A DNA stretch of 64,000 nucleotides from Haemonchus contortus (taxonomy: Eukaryota; Nematoda; Chromadorea; Rhabditida; Trichostrongylidae): assembly GCA_000469685.2 (NCBI GenBank), contig LS997562.1:5830015-5894014 (forward strand). The letters are read 5' to 3'. The notes beneath the pieces are model-generated. The model made no database searches, was not told the DNA's origin, and worked only from the letters and a program-made list of their open reading frames with translations. Position 1 is the first letter of the stretch. Each line of letters begins with the position of its first letter. Positions 42,290-52,799 of this stretch are shown here, piece by piece. The position numbers and the translations under genes were made by a program.

Positions 42290-44132
42290 CCAGTTCGGAC
42301 AAGCTCCGGGTGAAACCGGGGCTCGAGTTGTTTTGGGGGAAATGCTGCACTTTTTTTTCGAGAAAAATATTTTGGAAAAGAAGCCGAGCCGGCTCGTGGT
42401 AACCTGGTGGCACCGGTTGTAAGCTCGGTGGTAAGCTTATTTGGGATTAGTACCGTACATTTGGAGAAAAAATGAATTAAAGCTAGAAACATGGAGGCCG
42501 TTCAAAGCTGAATTCGGTGATGTATGAAAAGAGGTGAAGGCGCGCGGTAAAACATGAAACTTGGTGGACAAGGAAAAATTATCGAAAAAAAAACCAAAAT
42601 TGTTGAGCGCTACAAAATTGCTTAAGATACAGGAGACTGGTAAAAAAGGCTGAAGCTTGCGGAAGCATCAGGACAATGCTGACAATATTCGAAATCTAGT
42701 GGAAACCACGAAAATCGGTTGCAAAGTTAAATCAGAGAAGAAAATTAGGAAAAGGCGAGCATTAGCGGAACAGCAAAAAATCGATGAAGATGTCGAAAAC
42801 CGACGAAGCCCACGATACAGATGAGAATCGTTAAGACCGTTGAAAAGGCCCATACTGAAGAAAATGGACATCGATGGTGAGAAATGCATAAGTTTGTGGT
42901 GACGAAGCGATGGCAAAGGCGAAACGTAGTCAAAAAGTAATGAAAAAAACTCGAGAAATGGTACTGCTCATTAGACCATTGAAAGCAATGATTGAGGGCG
43001 AGAGGAAGTGAATTGCGAAAAAACCAAAGTCTGTAGCGGTAAAGGAGCCTGTGAGGTAGTTCGAGTTCGTAAGTTGGTGTATAGGCGAAAAGGTCCTTCA
43101 CTTTGAACAGAAAGGGGGATGCGGTAATCGGATAGTTTGGTGATTTGGACCCTTCATGAGCGAAAGACTGGGCCGGAAAATCGATGGAATTGCATCTCGT
43201 CTTTTCGTCGACTCCCCGATCGCTCGATGAAATTCGCCGAGGTTTCCTTCGTTTGCGCTGCCTCTCTTCACCGACTTTTGTTTTTTTCCTTCAATTTCGG
43301 CTTTACCGGTCTTCGGTATTTCTACCAGATTCGCTCTTTTTAGGCAGCTTTCTTCCTTTCCATCAATTTCCAGCTTTCCATTGTTTTCCACGTTTTTATT
43401 TATTGCCAAGCTTGGCCAGACGGTCCCTTCCGGTGCTGTGCTGCACCTGCTTTTTTGAACCATCATTTTGCCTTTTCACTGTTTCTTTATTAACATACCC
43501 GCGTGATTCTTCGCTTCGTCACCACAAACTTATGCATTTCCCACCATCGATGACCATCTTCTTCAATATGGGCCTTTTCAACGGTCTTTGGGATTCTCAT
43601 CTGTATCGTGGGCTTCGTCGGTTTTCGACTTCTTCATCGATTTTTTGCTGTTCCGCTAATGCTCGCCTTTTCCTAATTTTCTTCTCTGATTTAACATTGC
43701 AACCGATTTTCGTGGTTTCCACTAGATTTCGAATATTGTCAGCATTGTCCTGATGCTTCCGCAAGCTTCAGCCTTTTTTACCAGTCTCCTGTATCTTAAG
43801 CAATTTTGTAGCGCTCAACAATTTTGGTTTTTTTTTTCGATAATTTTTCCTTGTCCACCAAGTTTCATGTTTTACCGCGCGCCTTCACCTCTTTTCATAC
43901 ATCACCGAATTCAGCTTTGAACGGCCTCCATGTTTCTAGCTTTAATTCATTTTTTCTCCAAATGTACGGTACTAATCCCAAATAAGCTTACCACCGAGCT
44001 TACAACCGGTGCCACCAGGTTACCACGAGCCGGCTCGGCTTCTTTTCCAAAATATTTTTCTCGAAAAAAAAGTGCAGCATTTCCCCCAAAACAACTCGAG
44101 CCCCGGTTTCACCCGGAGCTTGTCCGAACTGG

Positions 44133-44256
44133 GTTGGTGGTGCCGAGCACCCGCCGGCCAGCGGCCGGGCTGGGTGGTCCCTTCGGGGCGCCTTCGGCGT
44201 CCCTCGGGACCACCCAGCCTACGGCCGCTGGCCGGCGGGTGCTCGGCACCACCAAC
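44133..44256. repeat. 124-base GC-rich hairpin, right arm
   Basis: The same hairpin as at 42166-42289, in inverted orientation and essentially identical. Confidence 0.9.
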
Positions 44257-45040
44257 TCACTCGGATGGGTGTTTATCGGAAGCCTTGCCTCCCCACCCAC
44301 CCACCAAAGGCCTCCTCCAAACCCCTCTACGATTTGTACCGTATATTTTAGCTAATTACCCACCTGGGGGGTCTTTCGGAGAGAGGGCACAGAGAAAAAA
44401 GGCTATAGAAGAAGGGGGATGCAGAATATCAAGTTCTGCTCCTCGATGTACTTGTCATCGACTTCGCTTTTGCAGAATTTCAGTTTAAACACAAACAGCA
44501 CCACACGGCTGCCATGAGCCCGAATTTTCAACATTTTTCGCTCTGCCTTGCAATTGTTCAGCTTTTCCTCGTGAAGCATTCAAGTTTCGGGCTCAGCTTT
44601 ACCCGTTGCTGTGCACGAGCTTCATCCGATTGCTCGGCTATCGGATGAGTCCATACCGAAGAAACTCGTACACCATCCTCGCAATGAAGACCTCTTCATT
44701 ACTCTACCACTAATGTACCGTACATTGTACTACTTTTCTTGTCTGGGGATCTGTTGAAGAGAGGGGACAAAGAAAGAAGGCTGCGAGGAGGGTGGTAGGT
44801 GCAGATTGTCGAGGTTCACTGCTCGATGGGTGGTCATGGAATGGCAGATCAATTGGCTGTGTACAGCCCTGTGTGGGCACGTATTGGCTACTCGTTTGAT
44901 TTGTTGGGGCCAATCGATGAGGAGAGATCGGAATTACACCCTTATTCCATTTTGCGATTTCCGCCATTCTTTTGCTATTGGATTCCAAAACTCGTATTCA
45001 CAGTTCTGGCAAATTTGGATCTCTATAAATTCCTTTTGCT

Positions 45041-45094
45041 GGATCCGAACCGTCCACTTTGTGCTCTTTGTGACAATGTCAACCAACTGAGCTA
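45041..45094 (-). other. tRNA-like boxes in the right palindrome arm
   Basis: On the minus strand the A box TAGCTCAGTTGG (45094-45083) and the B box GGTTCGGATCC (45051-45041) are correctly spaced and closer to consensus than the left-arm copy. A second unit further out (about 45213-45270) carries GGTTCGAGTTC. Confidence 0.55.
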
Positions 45095-45351
45095 ATGAGA
45101 CCTCAGCATCGTCCTGATTTGTGGGTGATTGTATTCCAACCAAGATGATTTATTTTTATTGAACATTTGTGGTATCATAGAATGTCGCAAGTGTTCTGAG
45201 TCAAAACGCTACCGTCGCTGAACTCGAACCAACGACTCCGCGCTTATGAAGGAAGGAACTTGCCACTGTACAAACTGTCATAGCAACTTATGCTTTCGAT
45301 ACTGTTCCTAAGAAACATGGTTGAGGAGAATAATGAAGTTTAATGGCTCCG

Positions 45352-48052
45352 TCTTATGCTTTACATTCCATAATGATGTCTTGCACAAATATATATGAAG
45401 TTTTATCATATTTTTCATGAGGAAATAATACTTCACTATTCTCAAATGGGTTATATTGCATCCGTCTTAATACATCGAAGACTGCCAACCAATTTTCGAT
45501 ACAAGTACTGGCCAAGACTAACTTTAACGTGCGGGTTCGGACAGGATGTGGTGTTCCCGGTGTGATTTGGTCTGTTTCCATTAAGGAGGGCTTATAGTAG
45601 CTTAAAAGTGCACAGCATAGGTATAGTTTTCGAAAAAAATAAATGTAAGCGGGTTCGAACCCAGTCTGGGGTAAACCATTTTGTCCGTAGCTTTGCATTC
45701 TTGCGATACCTGAATGCCCTTGTTAGCCTCTTGTGCAGAAAGGACATAGTACCTTCTCTATTAAGGTGGGATGCTAACGCTTCCCCAGGCACGGCAAGGA
45801 AAATCGGCTGTGCACCAATAAGTAGCTCAGTAAAAGCGGGATCAGCACCTTCCACCAGAACCGAGGATGTTGTGGCCAAGACAAACATACAGCACTCCAA
45901 TGACTTCTGCTCGAAGCTATTTCCGGTCCTATTCTTGAAATGCCACCAAACCTCCCAGTTGTTCATCGTGTAGGAGGTGAAGGGATGTAAACAAACGGTG
46001 CTTACTTCGGGAGGAGTTCGAAAGCTCACTGTATGATCGTAGCCACACATAAATGGTACAGACAGCGATAGGAAAAATCACCAGTACATAACTTTTTACA
46101 ACACAACATGTAAACGCGGTAAACAACTGAACAAACAACAACCAACAAAGCAAAACATGTAACATATCAGTCATGTCGGTGGATTTTTTTTTCTTATTGG
46201 GAAACAATCGGCGATTTTCGTTCACTATCGATAATATTGGAGAATAACCGAGTGCAGCACGGAATAACCTTGGGAGATCAATAGAGCTTCAATTGATTAA
46301 AAAAAGCAGATTAGGGAAGATCAGCATCAACTGAACATGAGAAACGAGAATTAATCAGATGAACAACAGATGCTTATCGGTCGCTGCTGTTCGATGCTGA
46401 GGACCCATCAAAAAAGGACGATTCATGGAAGTCGTTCGGCATGGCCCCATCCGTACAGCTTTCTCTTCGCCATCTAACTTTTGAGGGGGCCATAAAAGTG
46501 TTCGTGACCCACCTCAATTCTACCACGACTCAAGTAACTAATGTCACAGTTCATGATAAAAATGTTTCAAGAGACATGCCCCTAGGATTTGTGGCCCACT
46601 CGTATACCATATGTGGCGCTGTCGGGCCGGTAAACGGCCTAGATAGGGCGGTATAAAGGCTCAAAGACCACACCTCGTGTACCCTCGGACGAGTTACAAC
46701 GGCACTGTAAAGGTTCCACCAATCACGAGGGAATCCATTTGGAAAGTTCAAACAACTTGTCATGATCCATGACGACGGCGAAAGGCTTTTCTATACAGTT
46801 CTTGATGTGGTCAGCTCTTTGTGCAATTGCATAAAATAAAACCTCGTTCGAATGATTGCACCATGTTATTTGCGTCATGATAATCTCGTCCAAGCTCTAT
46901 AGCTCTATTTTCACTTTTTTGGGAACCTTATTTTTCTCGAAATTGGCGGATTTACTTCCTTTTTCACTACCGATGAACTATTCCCAAACTATACTTCCGC
47001 TTTTTGACTAAGAGGGGCACCTCAAAATTATCGTGAGCTGTGCTTTTAAAGAAACAGAATCGAAAATAAAGCTAACCCTGGTCTGCAGTCAGCAGCTTTC
47101 CATTTTTGGACAACCACGAGCCGCTTGGGAAATTATTAGGAAGTGATTGGCGATTGACGACTGTGAGCAATTCCTTTTCGATGGTTAGACACCTTCAATG
47201 CAATCTGAAACGTTTTCAGTAAAAGTACATACAGTATTTATTGAATACTTCGCATCAGCCTTAATGAGACACCAAAAAAGATTATTTTCTGCAAAGAAAG
47301 GGGATCATTCTATTATACCAGGAACACTTTCACGACTCGGTGGCAACAATCGACGATCACTTTCTTACCCTCAGGAACGCCAAGGCGATTGCCGACTATG
47401 TCACAGGGTCATGCGACGATCCCGGAAGTTCTTCGCTTAATCGTTCTACAACCTTCGACATTTGTCAGCCGTGAATGAGACGATATTTCTGCTCAGATAC
47501 GAGCCACCACTTCATTTACTTTCTCACATTTGGCTGTTTTTTGCAGCTGCATCGGCCACTGCAACAAGAAACAATATAGGAAGAGCGGAATAGAGGGAGG
47601 ACGTTTAGTCATCGCCTCTCCAATGTTTAGGGCAAGTTAAGGCAAGGTCTAGAAAGTGAATGAATATTAAGGTCGGTGAATCCAACTAGGATTATCTAAG
47701 CTTCCCGAGGATGGATCACAAACCCAATGATCAGGAACACGGTCGCTAAGCAAGTAAAGAGTTCGGCTAGTACTTCAGATCTTTCGACAACCCCTTATCA
47801 GTTATGGCGTACCGAGTCGTGCACCCAAAACCGCCGTACGCGGCGATCTAATTCCTATGAGACAAACAGTGGTGCTGCACGCCGACTCGCGTCCCCGTTT
47901 TTCGAGGTGGTGACCTAGTTTCAAAGCGACACCTCCTGACCCACCCCAGCTCATGTGACTAATTGAGAGCGCAGTGAAGATTTGATCGCCAGAGACCATC
48001 GTTTCTAAATTACTGATTGCTCCGTCAATTTCAATGATAACAGCAGATTAGG
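45352..48052. other. Intergenic, no firmly supported gene
   Basis: A palindromic B-box-like GGTTCGAACCC lies at about 45653-45663 without a partner A box. A plus-strand frame at 46441-46653 is open on both strands and unrecognised. A candidate exon lies at 47727-47918 and is listed separately. Confidence 0.4.
47727..47918 (+). CDS. Candidate short coding segment, unknown
   Basis: It begins with ATG and runs 63 codons to a stop. It contains SSASTSDLSTTPYQLW and RRTRRSNSYETNSGAARR, a Ser/Arg-rich, disordered composition with codon use that looks coding. GAG|GTGGTG near 47906 could instead be a donor. It ends 135 bases before the TATA-like box of the next gene. No homology is recognised, so it may be chance. 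Confidence 0.25.
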   Translation: MIRNTVAKQVKSSASTSDLSTTPYQLWRTESCTQNRRTRRSNSYETNSGAARRLASPFFEVVT

Positions 48053-48060
48053 TATAAATA
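48053..48060 (+). promoter_or_regulatory. TATA-like box of the small membrane-protein gene
   Basis: TATAAATA lies 59 bases before the start codon at 48119. Confidence 0.45.
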
Positions 48061-48118
48061 CTGACAGTCGAAGTGGTTTTCTTCATTTTTATTCATTACT
48101 CACCCGAATTACCTGTTA

Positions 48119-49228
48119 ATGTTAGCTTTCGCAAGTGGCATTATAGCCGGTGCAGTTCTCTATCATTACTGCACCAACAAAAAGGTACAGAAGGTTCGTT
48201 TGTCGTTGAACCTGCTAATTTCGACGTTTCAGGAGATCTCCGAACATAGTCCCGGAAGGAAGCAGACAGCACCGTCCACTCAAAATGTAAAAAATGGTAC
48301 GTTAGTCAGGGACGTCTCTCTTCAACGGCGATATGGGATGAACGGAATTGCCCATTTTCAGCAAACTGCCGCCAAGACGTTCCTGCACAGCCCGTAACAT
48401 TCAACTGCCAAACGGCAAGAAGTGTATCGATGGCCACCTCGAGACTTCCGAGCAGCTCCATCAGAACTGCGAATCTGGCAAGCACGATACGAACAGCAGA
48501 ACGACCACGAAGTGTACCTCGTGCTGAGATGCCATCGCCAGCTCATGCACCTGCAGGGCACATCCCTCGAATGGTAAGGCCACTCGTTGCCTGCTGAACC
48601 AGTACTGCTCAAGAAGCTGCCAGACTCGAGTGAGGTAGCGACCTCATGCTCCGTATGCCAGCGCACCAACTAACGCGACGACTTTCGTCGGGTTTCACAC
48701 GTTGAAACTCGCCTTTACCAGTTTCTCTTGCTCAGGTCAACTCCCCAGAAATGTATTCACAAAAATTAACGTGCAAAAACGACGCCCCGCGTCGTCGCTC
48801 TGTTCGCCGCGCGGTTTCTCTGAGGCGGCAAGCTCGGCGCCGTCTCGCTGGCCTACATATATTCCCCGACATATTTGAGACTCGGACAATTCTAGTATGT
48901 TTAATCTCGGGACACATATATTTTACAGAAAAAAAGTCTAAGTAGTCAGCAAACTCCACAATAATGTGATCCTCAGCGCACAAATAGGGTTGGTGCCGCG
49001 TGCAGTAGACCCCGCCCACTTCAGGCGAGTTTGTTTCGAGCACCGCCAACTGGCGTTTAAACAAAGCCCATTAGCTCAGTAACTAAGGGATCCGAAAATC
49101 AGAGAAGTTCTGTGAAACGTTTCTAGTCAATAAAGACTGCTTTTTTTCAGGAACTCATCTCATTGTCAGAAGAAATGGTGGCAACCGCCGAATTACCCGA
49201 ACCCGAAATCTTGACCGCAATTCAGTAA
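48119..49228 (+). CDS. Small single-pass membrane protein, unknown family (four exons)
   Basis: Exons 48119-48184, 48233-48296, 48362-48573 and 49151-49228 close in phase (0, 1, 0) with good sites (AAG|GTACAG, TTTCAG, TTTTCAG, ATG|GTAAGG, TTTTTTTCAG). They give 139 residues. Exon 1 encodes MLAFASGIIAGAVLYHYC, a short hydrophobic segment with small residues that looks like an N-terminal signal anchor or a mitochondrial membrane segment, followed by Lys-Lys. The rest is Ser/Pro/Arg/Ala-rich and likely disordered, and the C-terminus is acidic (ELISLSEEMVATAELPEPE). A TATA-like box lies at 48053 and AATAAA at 49333-49338. The family is not recognised. The main doubt is exon 3, whose frame is chosen from phase alone. 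Confidence 0.6.
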
Positions 49229-49332
49229 ACTGTTTGACCATTTTAGTACTGACTTTACCCCATAGTGAAATTATTCCACTTATGTCACGTAGAAAGTGTT
49301 CTAACCGTCATGTTATCATGCATTACTTACGG

Positions 49333-49338
49333 CTAATA
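49333..49338 (+). terminator. Poly(A) signal of the small membrane-protein gene
   Basis: An AATAAA hexamer about 105 bases after the stop codon at 49226-49228. Confidence 0.5.
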
Positions 49339-49339
49339 A

Positions 49340-50345
49340 AAGATTACAACGGAGTGTGCTGTAAATGAGAGGAAAGGTTCGAAGTTTCCAACGCTGAACA
49401 CATCCACCCACAACTCGTCCTCAGCGAAAAATGAGAAAGAAACACAACTGAACCTGGAGTGGCAACAAGTACTGCGCCTTTGGATCAGGCGACGTTTGTG
49501 ATGTGTCAACTGCAATCCACACCAAACACGTTACAACACTGTAGGTAATGAGTTCCTTGCCCACAATGATACAGTCGGAGTCAAGGATACCATCGCAGGA
49601 AGTGTGACCTGAAAGTTTCTTCAAAAAAAAACCTACCTCAACCCACCCCGTCTAGTCCCGCTTCCACTGCATGCGTCATTACTCACAGCTCAGCTTCTAA
49701 TCGAAAAAATTGTTGGAAATATCCCGCAGTAACCATGACATGGCACCCAGAACATCACGAGGATTCTCGTGCGAAACAGCATGCCACGATTACTCTTACT
49801 CGGCCTCCATCTCGGAACAATTTTCTAGAGCGAAGAGAGTGACCACAGTGGGAGTCTTTCTATATACAAGATGGTGAACGCTAACTCAATGCTACCTGCA
49901 GTCGTTCCATGCAAGGAACGGGAGGGCAGGGTAATATTTCTTGTGATTCCAATGATGACCGGAGGGCTACTGAACGATACAGAGAAGCAGAATCAATCAA
50001 AGACGAACCCGAAAGAGATAGAAAAGCCAGTGTTTTCAAAAACAGGACAGTTAAAGTTCAGTTAGTCCGCTCACGCCTCGATGTTAATTTCAGGTGACAT
50101 ATCAAAAGGATGGCAACGGAGCAGGAATTATCGAGTTTATCGATGGAACGGATTGTCATGCTGAAACTTCACTGTTATTATTATCGTATAGGGAAGTGCC
50201 AATATATTCCCGATCTCAGTAGACATAGTAGGGTCAAGAAAAACAGAAAGCTGCTCTCTCTAAGTCAAGTGGGGACTCGCACCCCTTCATCGTTTTCTCT
50301 GGCGAAAAATCCAATCCCCGAACAATAAAACGATTGTGTTCTGGA
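49340..50345. other. Region with weak coding hints
   Basis: A segment near 49930-50080 reads NDDRRATERYREAESIKDEP in one frame. A segment after a TTTCAG at 50095 reads KDGNGAGIIEFIDGTD, faintly like an RNA-recognition-motif core. AATAAA lies at 50324-50329. The frames do not join convincingly, so no gene is called. Confidence 0.2.
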
Positions 50346-50514
50346 CAGAAAAATCAAAAGTTAAGCCTCCCGCAAAAAAAGTTATTATAGGAACAGCAAA
50401 CTGACATTTTTTGTGTTAGTCACGAGCAACGGCAAAACGCGTCAGATCCGTAGGTGCCTACGTGAAAATTGTCAAAGGCATATACTTGAGAAGCAAAGTA
50501 CTGATCTGACCCCG

Positions 50515-50900
50515 TTTCCTAGAATAGCCCGCGTCCCTTCGAGCAGGACGGTGCTCCAGCACACAAAGCCAACTTCGTATTAGAGTGGTGCGGACGCCAG
50601 ATGCCGGACGTCATTAACGTCATTAACGACACTCTATCCCAGCTATCCTGCTCTCTTCCATACCTTAACTCATTTGACTCCTTCTTAAGGCCCCTGATTA
50701 GAACAGAACCTGACGGGTTTGCAAACTCAGCTTGAAGTCACGAAATCAAGACCCAAGAACGGCTGGAGAGAAATGAGGTTTTACTGGAAGGACATGGACA
50801 TGGCCACATGGAAGGGGTTCGAGGGCATACTTCGGGCCTGTATCCTTGCAAATCTTGGGGCATATCAGAAATGTATTTGTAGCTTGCCATTGCGCATGAG
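50515..50900 (+). mobile_element. Fragment of a Tc1/mariner transposase C-terminus
   Basis: PFEQDGAPAHKANFV keeps the motif of the second catalytic Asp. It is followed, in a broken frame, by a DLNPxDxxLW-like LNSFDSFLR and a terminal ILRACILANLGAY that resembles the usual RIRACIxANGG end. Frame changes and lack of the N-terminal half make it a relic. It abuts the next element. Confidence 0.55.
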
Positions 50901-50961
50901 GTAAGAAAACGTGCATATAAATTTCATTGTTGTTCTTATCTTAGCTATGAAGCTTTATATA

Positions 50962-52220
50962 TTAGGGTGTCTCAAAAGTTTTGAGCAAATTCAGCCCCTT
51001 TTTTCAACACAAAATAGCCACAACAGCAAACTTAGATCAGTGATCAGGATAGTGGCCCTCCTTAGTCCAATGTCTCTCCATCAACCGAACAGGGCATTGA
51101 CGCCATTCCTTTAGTTTGAAGAGAGGCATGACGCAATTCATTCATCCCACCCATTTGACCTCTCGACAGTTGGTGAATTTTTTTCCTGTAGAGCAGGTAT
51201 GTGGGCTCCTGAAAGTATGGCAGTCACATGGGATGAGGTCAGGTGAAATTGTGGGGAGTGGGGTAGTCAGGTAATGTCAGGTCTTTCCAGCTCATCGACT
51301 TTCTTGCCCGGAGTGGTCGAGCATTACTCATCACAATCGACAATTTCCTTGTAACCGGTGAGAAATCTGAGCTCGGAGCACCATTTCAGTCAGCCGGTAA
51401 CAAAATACTCCTGCCTTTACTGCAGTACACTCTGGTAGGATCTCGTAGTAAAGCACCCGGTTGAACAGAGGAAGAATGAATTCATGCCCTTCTTGGCATG
51501 TCTCCTCGCTTTGCAGCGAGCTGTGGCCCTACGTCCAGTGGTAGCCATTGAGATTTCCTGTGTGGATTCTCATATGGTACCCAGTTTTTATTCTGAGCAA
51601 TAATTGAGTCGGTTGATGCCGTCGTTTGACATGCGAGGAGCTTCTGGCGCACACCGACTCGCACTCAAGCTGCTGCTCAGTCAAGGAATGGGCGATACTC
51701 GCAAGGAGTCCTGCTTTAAAGGCGACTTCTGCGTCGAACGTCATGAATGTTGGAATAGGGAGTAGGCACCGTCTATTCCATATCCTTTGACTTCGAGGAG
51801 GATCGATCTGACGGAGGCCAGAACAGTGTCGGTATTTGAGAACAGTGGACGTTCGCTTAGACAAACTTCGTCAAAGCAGATCTCTTCTGTAAGGAAGCGA
51901 TCGTGCCATTCATGGTAGGTGACAACAAAGGGTTACTGCTGCCATTCAGTCACCATACCTACTTCCGAGCCTGAGTGTCGAAGTGATCAGTCTCGTGATG
52001 GTGAAGCAGAAGGTGCCCGTAGTCGTGTCGGTCGGACATGAATCAAATGATGATAACTCACTTCCAAAGATGAAGTGCAATATAGTTCCCTTGTGATGAT
52101 GATCTACCAAGAGGATCTTCTACTGAACTTTTCTCCGTGGCTCTGCTTCGGCGCTTTCTTGCGCAACATGGTTGCGAAATTCATGACCAAAATTTTCTTA
52201 AAACTTTTGGGACACCCTAA
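50962..52220 (-). mobile_element. Full-length but decayed mariner element
   Basis: The inverted ends are TTAGGGTGTCTCAAAAGTTT and the complement ending ACTTTTGGGACACCCTAA. The length of 1259 bases is that of an intact mariner. The transposase lies on the minus strand, but its parts are split between frames (51482-51664 and 51529-51864). NKNWVPYENPHRKSQWL matches the region around the first catalytic Asp (DEKWxxYxNxKRxxxW), with Asn replacing the acidic residue. It is inactive. Confidence 0.8.
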
Positions 52221-52576
52221 CACAATGCAATGAATACACGCCCATAATTTTGGAACATCCCGTAAATGCCTGGACGTGGTTCCAATAGCATACTCTGCGC
52301 AGATCCCCACAAGCAACTCGTCTCTAACCTGTTAGTCTCATGAACCCAACTCCCACAAATAGCTCCATTTTCATTCACTGCTCCTTCATTCAAGCCCAGC
52401 CAAAAACGAACGATGCCCCACTCCACATGCCATACATATAGCAGGTACTCATAGTCGTTCGATTTGACGATGTCTGTCAACAGCACAAAACATGACACAG
52501 AACACGATCTTGATTCTTTATTAATCTTGTCGGTGATTGTTGTACTAACTTTTTAAACAATTACAATAAACCATTA

Positions 52577-52744
52577 TTAACCTGATATAATACTAAGTGA
52601 ATCCATTGCATCTAGTATTGGAAGAATCATGATCGATGGTGAAATTCGATTGTAGGAAAAAAAGACCTTCGTTATCTCACAGATGTTCAATTGGAGATGG
52701 GCCAAAAAAGCTACAATCTCAGTGGATTTGATGTTAAACTCAAT
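52577..52744 (-). CDS. Candidate terminal exon, unknown gene
   Basis: Read on the minus strand from an AAG acceptor, the frame starts MSRCSDVIEFNIKSTEIV, continues open for about 55 codons and stops at 52577. AATAAA (52522-52517) follows 55 bases later, the expected spacing for a gene end. No upstream exon was joined with confidence and no family is recognised. Confidence 0.3.
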   Translation of the reverse strand: MEFNIKSTEIVAFLAHLQLNICEITKVFFSYNRISPSIMILPILDAMDSLSIISG

Positions 52745-52799
52745 AACGTCCGAACAGCGCGACATCTTGCATGGTGACATGCAGGATGACGTAGGACGT

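Larger units (their letters stand above)
41082..45351. repeat. 4.27-kb near-palindrome with tRNA-promoter-like outer arms
   Basis: Left arm 41082 to about 42908 and right arm about 43509 to 45351 are reverse complements, with a unique spacer of about 600 bases. The outer limits are set by CGGAGCCAT at the left and ATGGCTCCG at the right. The innermost paired words are ATGCATAAGTTTGTGGTGAC at the left and its complement at the right. Outer arms differ visibly, whereas inner parts (about 42070-42900 against 43520-44360) are almost identical. Each arm contains its own 124-base GC-rich hairpin, several GTACGGTAC words, and two tRNA-like segments near the outer edge. The open frames in the arms mirror one another and read through the hairpins, so they are not treated as genes. 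No transposase was recognised, and no target duplication was seen. Confidence 0.9.

Noticed and set aside
42070..44488. Long open frames (up to 189 codons) inside the palindrome arms
   Set aside because: They mirror each other on opposite strands, read through perfect GC-rich hairpins, have low-complexity composition and match no domain; openness follows from repeat composition.
45653..45663. GGTTCGAACCC as a tRNA B box
   Set aside because: It is a self-complementary word without an A box or cloverleaf on either strand.
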